Shown: in pieces, positions 35,301 through 42,807 of the stretch
Numbering within the stretch: the stretch's first letter is position 1
Layout of the letters: each line of letters opens with the position of its first letter
Origin: Bodo saltans
Lineage: Eukaryota > Euglenozoa > Kinetoplastea > Eubodonida > Bodonidae
DNA: 44,880 bases
Assembly: GCA_001460835.1 (NCBI GenBank)
Contig: CYKH01001705.1
Location: forward strand, 2,547 to 47,426
Direction: 5' to 3'
Notes under the pieces: model-generated
Seen by the model: only the letters and a program-made list of their open reading frames with translations
Told to the model about the DNA's origin: nothing
Database searches by the model: none
Translations under genes and position numbers: made by a program

Positions 35301-37675
35301 CTGCAGGAAGCAGTGGTGCTGCTGGCAACAATGGTGCTGGGGGTAGTGGAGTTGGCCAGAGAAAAAGCGTCGGCGGTTTTGGCGGTGCTCGTCAGTCGAT
35401 GTCCGACAGCAGTGGAACAGCAGCGGGTGCGGGAGGAGGGGCACCCTCCCTTGCTCGCACTAACACTGTTGTTGGTCGCCGCTCAAGCACCTCTACAACG
35501 CTCGTAAAAGGAAATCAAGGATCACTTCGTCGAAAGAATACGGCGTCTTCGTCTTTTGGTGCGAAAGGCGGTGGTGGTGGTGTCGGTGGTGGCGACTACA
35601 GCGGCGTGGTAACAGATTCTAGTGCGTACAGCAGCGGCAGTGACTCCTCAGACGAAGAAGATGGAAACGAACGCAGTGGGACACACGATGACTCCGGTGG
35701 CGGTGGTGGTGGTGGCAAGAAACGTCAAAAGAGCCACATCGGAAAGACAAGCAACAGCAAAGCCTCAGGAGGCAAGGCATCATCTAGTGGCGAGGGAGGT
35801 GGTGGTGGAGCCTCAAAAAACAATAGTAGTGACAAAACTGGTAAAGGAGGGAAACCTTCTGTAGGAAAGGGCAGCAACAATGCCAATGTTGGTGGTGGAC
35901 GCCGACAGCAGCAAGACGTTTCTTTCGCGAACAGCGATGAGGATCCTGCTACGCCATCACGCAGCAACAATTTCAGCGGCGGAACCGCTGAACTGCTGAG
36001 ACAAGCACAACGCGCGAAGTCCACAACGTCCCCAGCAAACGCAACGGCCGCGTCAGGAACATCCTCCGCGATGATGTCGTCGTTCCGTCCACGGAACCGT
36101 GGCGACGAGGATTCTCGCCACAGCAACGCCTCGGAAGCCGCACCTCCCCCACCACTTCCTCCACCTCATGCAGTTCTTATCATGCGGAAGGCCTTCTTAA
36201 AAGCGTCGCTTACGTTCAAGGAGTCCAAGAACCGATTTGATCACTCCCAAGCGGTCATGACTCACCGAGGCCGCATCCTTTTGAAGAAGCCAGGAGACAG
36301 CAGCACAAGCAATTTGTCTGGAAGTAGCAACATCAGCACCCCTGCAAGCGCAACGACAAAACGTGTTCCTGCTGCTCTTGAAGCGAGGCTTGCGACGGCG
36401 ACCACAACGGCTGGGGACGGAGGATTGAGCGCAGCTGAGGAGAAAGAGTTTATCAGTGCTGCGATATCCGACGAGCTGCAAGCTGAATTCCGCGACATTA
36501 CCGCACGGCGTGATTCCCAGCGAGGATTAGCAGAGCGTCAAGAGAAGGAGCTAGAGGATCTGCGTCTGGATATGAAGCGACTAACGAGTGGAACAGAATC
36601 GTCGCGAGACGAGACCGCGGCCCAGCTGACGTCGCTGATTCATCGTCGGGATAAGAATGCTGCAGAAGAAAAGGCCCGAACATCGCAAGCGCTATTAGGA
36701 TACCCTGTGAGTGGCACAGACTCACCTGCTGCCGCCACTGGGGAAGAGGAAGACAACGATGAGGGCGGTGACGATGATGACATTCGTGGGCTAGTGGAGG
36801 GGCGACAGCAGGTTGGGTTCGTGGAAACAGCCCATGCAGCCGTACAAGTCGACGAAGATCAGCTCCCCCAAACCTCCGCGCAGCAAACCAACTCCGCAGA
36901 ACAAGCGAACCAACTTGAGGATTTATTCCGCCTTGAGCGGATCTTGCTTCAAAGTGTGCGTCGGCTGATGGTGGCCGTGGCACACGTGATGCTATTCCAC
37001 GATGCCATCTCCATCGAGTTGACGTGTAAGAAGTGCCTCAACATCTTTACCGCGCCGCAGATGCTGTGGCCATGCGGCCACGTGTTCTGCCATGACTGTC
37101 TCCAGTCGATGTACGATACGACCAGTGAGTTGCTCACTTGCGGCGAGTGTGGGACGTTGGCGGACATTGGGTTTACACCGGAGCCGGTGCTTCAGAATTT
37201 AGGGTTCTACCAAAACCAGTTCAGGGTGTATGCCGGGGGTGGTGCTGCTGCAGGGAAGAAAGGCAAGCCACAACAGCATGCGTCAAGTTACAACCATCAA
37301 CGAGAGACAACATCACACGCAAGGTCGTCGCCTCAGAGTGTCTACAACGGATCGTTTGATGCTCCCGTGATGGACCATAACGACGATGCCATGTCGCGGT
37401 ACAGCAGCAGTTCCATTTCTGTGTCTACCAGCAGCCCGACCGCCAAGGCGTCCTCTGGCAGCCCCGTCAGACATAACGCTAGCTCATTCGATAAGCCTCA
37501 CCACAGCCACAACCACCACCACCATAAGCCTCCCCCAGCGTCATTGCCGGAGGTGCTGCGGGAGCTGCTGCGTGACTTGGGTGGCACTGATGAGACCTCT
37601 CGAAGTGCAAGTCCGAATGCTGTGGGTGGTAGCTTTAGCTTTGGCAGCCCGCATAATGCAAGCATCGAACTGTAG
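32399..37675 (+). CDS. Very large RING-finger (C3HC4) protein with coiled coils, probable E3 ubiquitin ligase
   Basis: The 1758-residue product is mostly disordered, with Ser, Gly, Pro, His and Asn runs. Two helical stretches stand out: about 855-930 (EVKSKVEASAELLQQAIGL, YREQLVKKYDALQ) and about 1350-1430 (RGLAERQEKELEDLRLDMKR). Near the C-terminus, CKKCLNIFTAPQMLWPCGHVF (from Cys1543) followed by CHDCLQSMY and CGEC forms a C3HC4 RING, which recruits ubiquitin-loaded E2 enzymes. A helix directly before it (LEDLFRLERILLQSVRRLM) could be a dimerisation element. A His-rich run lies at about 1700. TRIM-like or Bre1-like placement is possible but not supported by other domains. The start is the first ATG after the acceptor. 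E3 activity is inferred from the RING alone. Confidence 0.8.
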   Translation: MNDDKRGAKAHSSLDGVDGATHSLPALHLHTRSASSVAAPGRGYFYEPLSSSRASGGRSSVHGGGGGGGGVASSVLTPIQRQALNDAPFLVKDKVKAMEQFAVMAAPRRPGARGGPMDSNRSKVVPLPVTVVGMQSSGVTNQPPKPPSPNSGGQFYTTSPRSSALLGFANGGIDPEVHEAIIAQTVAKLASVFQHRLQEHAIAATVRHFTKDLLAPEAASRISRPHTILDIKGANNNSTPYPPQHAQSARLPTLQGYDAVAAIERAIQNPPSSSLLCRTASPSVILKSKGENGALLNSPRRLVPVQPNMSSTTPSRKDRDASTAVDKSTLLRHPAIVAPWVTAGREPQIKVLGEPTSTLTANLLLHQQRLLAAEADDGDHVPLAEAALNRILLGGHVVDDVEGFVAPPSSSPPPLQSAAVLHQQSVGPIAILHASPTEAVFVQPTKVTSTKRLARKGPATSGPSRQGGASSSGGLLASHDLAMAIAQLLGDDEEGGQLVPQLMVTPAKTAVHDNDIPIVAGGASPQFDFHSGAHLLGAAPRIQRNRTPNTTTSPRSSEVVDHIMYDPVLQRWVSSRPATRDVYSGVHDQQQQGKTGVFRGGVDDAMIPQLVVGSDMIPAAAATTGHRNHVKHHNNAGGRNADLLMDGAELHGSSALDKLLVSPFSKSARVTPSLEGLGSRNHPPSSHEGTSLHHGYGSGSKKHGHHPPVSPLVAGPRSPLFQRPDGDDEDAVLSPLLVEKKSVFANSEKRRANAQKPVGHDNSALLHFDESFGREQDAALREAAAAAAEKEAQKDKLKLLRNATRAAMLMLNQSAAGGIPQSVKELVPVPMNAEISPHASATSPRLLSADQATLEAQVERDVIQSGYDNILGPAREVKSKVEASAELLQQAIGLKLQYREQLVKKYDALQTVKSSHSEVMQTMTALHNCIAAGKENIEHISLDTLMASINTLTSMDERESGHHGVGGAAGSSGAAGNNGAGGSGVGQRKSVGGFGGARQSMSDSSGTAAGAGGGAPSLARTNTVVGRRSSTSTTLVKGNQGSLRRKNTASSSFGAKGGGGGVGGGDYSGVVTDSSAYSSGSDSSDEEDGNERSGTHDDSGGGGGGGKKRQKSHIGKTSNSKASGGKASSSGEGGGGGASKNNSSDKTGKGGKPSVGKGSNNANVGGGRRQQQDVSFANSDEDPATPSRSNNFSGGTAELLRQAQRAKSTTSPANATAASGTSSAMMSSFRPRNRGDEDSRHSNASEAAPPPPLPPPHAVLIMRKAFLKASLTFKESKNRFDHSQAVMTHRGRILLKKPGDSSTSNLSGSSNISTPASATTKRVPAALEARLATATTTAGDGGLSAAEEKEFISAAISDELQAEFRDITARRDSQRGLAERQEKELEDLRLDMKRLTSGTESSRDETAAQLTSLIHRRDKNAAEEKARTSQALLGYPVSGTDSPAAATGEEEDNDEGGDDDDIRGLVEGRQQVGFVETAHAAVQVDEDQLPQTSAQQTNSAEQANQLEDLFRLERILLQSVRRLMVAVAHVMLFHDAISIELTCKKCLNIFTAPQMLWPCGHVFCHDCLQSMYDTTSELLTCGECGTLADIGFTPEPVLQNLGFYQNQFRVYAGGGAAAGKKGKPQQHASSYNHQRETTSHARSSPQSVYNGSFDAPVMDHNDDAMSRYSSSSISVSTSSPTAKASSGSPVRHNASSFDKPHHSHNHHHHKPPPASLPEVLRELLRDLGGTDETSRSASPNAVGGSFSFGSPHNASIEL

Positions 37676-38027
37676 CATCCAATGATGTGTGAGAGCGAGA
37701 TCGAGAATGACGTGGAGCTTTGTGAATGTCTTTCCTTTTCCCCCGTTTCCTCGATGGGGTTTTGTGTATGTTGGCCAAACAATGGTGCAGCGCCAAGTGA
37801 TATCACATAGTGTTTCCGAAATGTTTAGTTGTTTCCTTTTCGTCATCTATGAAGTGTACACAATTCGAGGTGACAGCACAAAGCAATCAGTTGTGTCGAG
37901 AGTAGTAAGCAATCTTTCCATCCCTTGTGAAGCTTTTTGTTGTTATCGCCCTTCCTACAACTTGAGAGGGCAGGTTCACTACATATCATACAATGCCATT
38001 CCTTGAGTAACCACGTACTCTTCTTTT
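37676..38027. other. Intergenic region
   Basis: This 352-bp gap carries a pyrimidine-rich stretch at about 37729-37757 and AG sites before 38028. No other feature was seen. Confidence 0.55.
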
Positions 38028-38951
38028 ATGTCGTTGTCAACGCCGCAGCTTCCACCCTTCTCACCCTCGACGACGGAGGCACAGCATCAGCACGACGAGC
38101 TTGTCGCGGATGAACTCACAGACGATGATTCCAACGTTGAGGATGCCCGAGTGTCAACACAACGCTCGACGCTCATCACCCAGCTCCGGGAGCGCAGAAA
38201 TTTACTGCGAGCTCGCGCGGAGATGCTTCTTCAACAAATGCCAGCCAGAGCCTCGCTGATGCCGTCTTCTTCTTCTGCAGCGCCGAATCATCATGTGCAT
38301 CAAGCTGATGTGTTTGTGCTAGCACGAGAGCTTGAGCGGTGTGCGTGGAATCCAGTTATGGAGCTCGCTCACCTGGTCTTCACGATTTGCTCTCGCTCGT
38401 GGGAGGCTGAGCATCAGCGCAAAAGCGCGAACCTATGCGCGTTCTACGCGTCGCGTGACAATGGAAGGCGAGAACAAGCGTGGGCTGCACTAATCAGTGG
38501 ACAAATTGATCAAGTCCCTCGTTCTGTAGATGACAGTACCGCCATCTACAGAAGTCGAGGGATGAGTTCATCTCCGCCTCGTGCGCACTCAGCGGCAACT
38601 GCGTTGTGGGAAGCAGTGCTGATTGAGGAGCAGTGCAAGCTGGCGTACCAGAGTGCTTCTTCTGGCATCACTTCGCATGTTGTTAGCAACACACGTCGTC
38701 GAGATATCCCATCATCGTGGGCACCGCCACAGCCGCTCGGCTGGAACGAAGTACCTTTTAAAGAGATGTCGACTCCTGCGGCGACTTTTTCGATTGAGGA
38801 TGCGGACTTGGCTGATGACGATGACGAGGATGAGGCTGCAGAGCTGGAAGCGCTCGTCGCGTTGAAGTATGCCGAGAACTGCGCAGCTCGCCGTCCGATG
38901 TATCGGGCTCCGTTGTTTGCTACTCGGCTATCATCGCTCCTTAAGCAGTAA
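38028..38951 (+). CDS. Unrecognised soluble protein with acidic stretches
   Basis: The 307-residue product has no signal peptide or TM segment. An N-terminal helix (STLITQLRERRNLLRARAEML, about 47-67) and a central helical block (about 95-150) are followed by an Asp/Glu-rich segment (DADLADDDDEDEAAELEAL, about 257-275). A Trp-containing stretch WAPPQPLGWNEVPF lies at about 230. No family is recognised. Codon-level continuity and position in the directional cluster support it as a gene. Confidence 0.65.
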   Translation: MSLSTPQLPPFSPSTTEAQHQHDELVADELTDDDSNVEDARVSTQRSTLITQLRERRNLLRARAEMLLQQMPARASLMPSSSSAAPNHHVHQADVFVLARELERCAWNPVMELAHLVFTICSRSWEAEHQRKSANLCAFYASRDNGRREQAWAALISGQIDQVPRSVDDSTAIYRSRGMSSSPPRAHSAATALWEAVLIEEQCKLAYQSASSGITSHVVSNTRRRDIPSSWAPPQPLGWNEVPFKEMSTPAATFSIEDADLADDDDEDEAAELEALVALKYAENCAARRPMYRAPLFATRLSSLLKQ

Positions 38952-39408
38952 ATTTCGTCTGTTCTTCGTATGTGCACCTTGGAGCAGTTTTGATATGCAC
39001 CTTTTCCCCCCTCTCACCCGGGGGAAATTGAGCGAAGAAGAACTGCGTCGATATGCTTAGATTATTGAATTTTCATTTTTGTTAACACTGTTCTTGCAAG
39101 CACCACTGTAACCCCCTCGAAGAATGACGAGAGTTGATGGAAGAGAGACGAAAGAATCTTCTTCTGACAAAAGAGCAATCACAGGAAAAGAAAATGATCA
39201 TGTTCGCTGTGTATTTCCCCCTTCACCAAAAAGAGGTTGACTCTTTGTACACTCAGATCTTCAATACACCACAATTCTAAATTCCCCGTGCCAATATTTT
39301 TTCTCTACAGAAAGAAGAAACGTTTCTCTTTTTTTTTTTGGAATGGTTAGGGACCAAGTGACGCCGTTGAACGAATTAGCAGACCCTCAGCATTCGTAGT
39401 AAAAAAAA
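38952..39408. other. Intergenic region with trans-splice acceptor for the surface-protein gene
   Basis: This 457-bp gap lacks coding signal. A strong pyrimidine tract (about 39322-39339, eleven T in a row within it) followed by GGTTAG at about 39345-39350 is a convincing acceptor 58 bp before the ATG at 39409. Confidence 0.6.
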
Positions 39409-42306
39409 ATGAAACATCGACTTTTCGGGGGTGTATTGGCAGAGTGGCCTGTGTGCACAGTGCTAATGTTCGTCGTTGTAGTATGCCAAGGAAGCCCTTC
39501 GTTCACCCTTGAGCCTCGCTGTCAAACACATTGCGCTGCGAACGATGTCGTGGTGAGCCCAACTCTCTGCCTCAAGACGATCGATTTTGGGAGGTGCCTC
39601 GACGATTGGAGCATCTACCTTTGGAATAACATCTCCCATGGCAGCGGCAACTACACATACGTTTCGAATACAACCTACAACATCCGCTTCACGTTATTGT
39701 CCAATAAGAACTGCACCACGCCACCGCTACCTTGCACATCTGGAACGATCGTAGGATCAGATTGTTTGTATGGTGGCATCAGTAACGCTACAATTCACTC
39801 TCACAATACGTTCCAGAACTCTACCAACACCACAAGTGTTGTGACATACTATGACTGCCCACCCAATTGGCACTATGACAACAACACGCACATGTGTTAC
39901 AACTCTTCCATTCCCCTTTGCGTGAATGGGAGTTATCGTCTTGATAGCAGCACCTGCACGATGCATCGTATCGAGGCCTGCCAAGATGGCTACGTGGAAA
40001 TAGGGAACACATCATTAAAATGTCATGGAAACTTTACCGCCCCTACGATTTGGAGTACGACCGACTGCACCTCGACGAATTCTACAAGTGGTTGTATGTG
40101 GTGCAGTGCGACCAACGTGTGTGTTTCCAACAGTACTAGTTGCCCAGTGAATTGCTCACTAGCACCCAAAGATATTTGCTCCCTGCCTCCCTCGGCGTGT
40201 CATTGGTGTAGCCAGCGTCATAATAACACGTGTAAGCCTCGGAACCCTACCGTGTGGACTCCTCTGAGGTGGCGTGACGAGGTCGACTGCGTCACAGAGT
40301 CAGTCACGCCAAGCAGCACAAGTGAGTGGTCCATGTCGAATTCTCTATCGAGTCATAGTAGTGCTACGCTCACTCTCAACGTACCCATCACGCCGACAGA
40401 TTCGCCCACGTCAACATTCACCTCCATGGCAACTCCATCGCATTCCAGGAGCGCTTCACGAACTATCACGTTGTCGGTGAATGAATCTGCTTCGTCTTCG
40501 AGGAGCAACTCTCAACGCAGTCACACACGGACGTCATCGCCTTCCTTCTCATCCATAGCAACACCAACGCTTCCCTCGTTATCGCTCAGTCACACCGTGT
40601 CGCCCTCACCAACCATTAGTGGCGTATCCAGCACATCAGACCCAACTTTGTCGTACTCATCTTCACGGACAAGTGTGTCAGTATCGGCCTCCTTCTACCT
40701 CTCTCCGTGTTTTGAGTCACACCTTAGCATTCTTAGCACCATCACGCCGTATTTGTTTCATCTTACGCTGAATAGCACGATACTACAGCAATTTGGAATT
40801 CGCCAGGAGCTGCTGACAATCCGTGACGGCACTGCGATCACAGATCGTTTTCCTTACATTCTCCGCAATCTCAATTTGTCCAATGCAACGATTTCGTATG
40901 TGTGGCCTTCTCCTTATTATGAAACGCCAAACGTAGATGGATTTGCGTACCGCGGCGATGCTCCTGTTGGATGGCTCAGCTGGCGAGACCGCTCCACGCT
41001 GGCAGTGGACATGCCACCGCTGTCTGACTACAAGATTGACTTAAGCGAAGACGCCATATTAAGTATTCCCTTCGAAGATTTGTTGTTGTGCAATCGAACC
41101 CATCCTCTATCGCTGCCCACACCTGAGACGATCACGCTGGCGTCTATTCACATTGAAGCGCCTGTCGTCAATGGCTTGTTCCAGCAAACTGCGCAGTCAG
41201 TGTCAATCGTGGCGTACATCAGTGGAATCCTCTCAGGTGATGCGTCTTCGTCGGCGTCGCTGCAGACATTGGGGGTGCTAGGCATGCAGTTGTGCGGGCA
41301 GCCAGCGGTGCGCCAAGCGTTGAATAATAATGTGCGGACGCTGAATCCGTTGTATGCTGGTGTGGATGGAATGGTAGGCGTTGTGGTTGGGAACGCCGTG
41401 CTTGTATTTGGGGCCATCGTCTTGCAGGTCCTCAGCGTTGTATTGCTTTGCACGCTAGCGAAGTGGCGACGTATGGCTCATATTCCAAATTTGGTGGAAG
41501 CGTCCACTACTTTACGTGCACCATCCGTATCCATCGCTGTCTTGTTTTCCCTTTTCCAAGGCACCTTCTACGCCTCGACGCAGGTGATCACGCAGGAGGG
41601 CGTTGATGGAGGCGACGCTGCGATGGGATCGATTGCGTTTTGTTTGCTGCTTGCTGTGCCGCCTTTTTGCGTGTGGTGGTGCACGACGGCTGCGGCGAAT
41701 CGGGACTGCTTCCGCTATGACTACGTCGGATCGAATGTCCACGTAGTGCTTCGAGGTGCAGTCACGAGTGTTGTCCTTCTACCGCACTCTAAGATCGATC
41801 CACCAGCAGTTGCATTTCGATTTGCCACACTTGTTGCAAACTACTGCTCACCGCATATTCTCGTTGTCGTCATTCCTGTGGTTGTTCCTGTTGGAGTGTC
41901 CCTCATATCCTTGTGGCACCCTGATGGTATTGGCCAGTGTCGCGTGTATTTCTGGCTCGCCATCGTCATGCACGTGGCGATGGTTTGTTTTGTTGCTATT
42001 TTGCGTCCATTCCGTTATTTGTTAACCTCTCTCTTTTTCTGCCTGGGATATGTAATCAATCTGACGTTGCTTGTTTGTATGGTCATCGCTATTGACAGCC
42101 CGCGATTCTTAGCGGCTGATGTCGTCAATGGAATAGGGTTTGCCCAGTTGGCATTCCAGATTTTGAATTCGTGCTTTCGTGTGTGGACTGTGTTCGTAGA
42201 TATTTTCATAATCAACAGCGAAATTCCGCTTGTGCTGCTCTGGTCATGCCAGCACCAACCGGTGCTTCACCTCCGCTTGATCTCGACGAAATGGTCGATG
42301 TTGTAG
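39409..42306 (+). CDS. Large surface glycoprotein: Cys-rich PSI-like ectodomain, mucin-like stalk, multi-pass C-terminus
   Basis: The 965-residue reading has a hydrophobic N-terminal signal (VCTVLMFVVVVCQG). A Cys-rich ectodomain full of N-glycosylation sequons follows. Residues about 220-285 hold paired CxWC modules (SGCMWCSATNVC, SACHWCSQRH) that resemble PSI domains of plexins. A Ser/Thr-rich stalk lies at about 300-430, and then a second folded ectodomain. About six TM segments lie at 660-895 (NAVLVFGAIVLQVLSVVLL, ILVVVIPVVVPVGVSLISL, LFFCLGYVINLTLLVCMV). Its role could be adhesion or sensing at the cell surface, by inference. The last about 25 residues look out of frame: a coding-like acidic tail continues in another frame to 42662, implying a one-base loss in an A run near 42220. 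The next gene is a paralogue. Confidence 0.8.
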   Translation: MKHRLFGGVLAEWPVCTVLMFVVVVCQGSPSFTLEPRCQTHCAANDVVVSPTLCLKTIDFGRCLDDWSIYLWNNISHGSGNYTYVSNTTYNIRFTLLSNKNCTTPPLPCTSGTIVGSDCLYGGISNATIHSHNTFQNSTNTTSVVTYYDCPPNWHYDNNTHMCYNSSIPLCVNGSYRLDSSTCTMHRIEACQDGYVEIGNTSLKCHGNFTAPTIWSTTDCTSTNSTSGCMWCSATNVCVSNSTSCPVNCSLAPKDICSLPPSACHWCSQRHNNTCKPRNPTVWTPLRWRDEVDCVTESVTPSSTSEWSMSNSLSSHSSATLTLNVPITPTDSPTSTFTSMATPSHSRSASRTITLSVNESASSSRSNSQRSHTRTSSPSFSSIATPTLPSLSLSHTVSPSPTISGVSSTSDPTLSYSSSRTSVSVSASFYLSPCFESHLSILSTITPYLFHLTLNSTILQQFGIRQELLTIRDGTAITDRFPYILRNLNLSNATISYVWPSPYYETPNVDGFAYRGDAPVGWLSWRDRSTLAVDMPPLSDYKIDLSEDAILSIPFEDLLLCNRTHPLSLPTPETITLASIHIEAPVVNGLFQQTAQSVSIVAYISGILSGDASSSASLQTLGVLGMQLCGQPAVRQALNNNVRTLNPLYAGVDGMVGVVVGNAVLVFGAIVLQVLSVVLLCTLAKWRRMAHIPNLVEASTTLRAPSVSIAVLFSLFQGTFYASTQVITQEGVDGGDAAMGSIAFCLLLAVPPFCVWWCTTAAANRDCFRYDYVGSNVHVVLRGAVTSVVLLPHSKIDPPAVAFRFATLVANYCSPHILVVVIPVVVPVGVSLISLWHPDGIGQCRVYFWLAIVMHVAMVCFVAILRPFRYLLTSLFFCLGYVINLTLLVCMVIAIDSPRFLAADVVNGIGFAQLAFQILNSCFRVWTVFVDIFIINSEIPLVLLWSCQHQPVLHLRLISTKWSML

Positions 42307-42662
42307 AGGTCTCTCATTATGTTCCTTTTGCTCCAAACACTTCAGCAGATGATGGCTTCTTATGCCTACCTAACTGGGAAACGGATGATGCTCATGAACT
42401 ACAAGCAACAGAGCCAAGAAGTTTTGACGATGTGTTATCCGGTGTGTTACTTCCTCCCCTCCCCTCTGCCCTACACTTTGTCCCTCCATCAACCGTTCCA
42501 CCGTCGTCCCAGCACTTAAATTTCTCCTTCTTAAATTCTTTGAATCACACATCGCGAGTGACGCGTCACATCGGCGATACGGCACAGCTGGGAACAGACC
42601 TCGAAGTAGGATTGTCTCAGGTTGCCGCGTGGAATGTCAACGCTGCTGAAACGTTTTTTTGA
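42240..42662 (+). other. Out-of-frame continuation: likely cytoplasmic tail of the first surface glycoprotein
   Basis: This stretch is open to TGA 42660-42662 in a frame different from the main reading of the preceding gene. It encodes an acidic, soluble sequence (SPPLDLDEMVDVVEVSHYV, DDGFLCLPNWETDDAHEL) typical of a cytosolic tail. It begins where the TM region of that gene ends. A single-base length difference in GAAATT at about 42220-42223 would make the two continuous. Sequencing error, real mutation or programmed shift cannot be told apart here. Confidence 0.6.
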
Positions 42663-42807
42663 GGTTAACACACAAATGCAATCACATTCTGAGTATCTTG
42701 TGAGAATAACGTACTGATACTGGAGCATCTTCCCTTTTTGTCCTTATGCAAGAAACGAAGGAGTGTCCTTCTGCAGATGTGTGACGAGGCATAATTCTTT
42801 GAAGAAC

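Noticed and set aside
34004-36983. Several minus-strand open frames across the RING gene
   Set aside because: They are caused by low-complexity Ser/Gly codons on the + strand, with no acceptor sites or motifs of their own.
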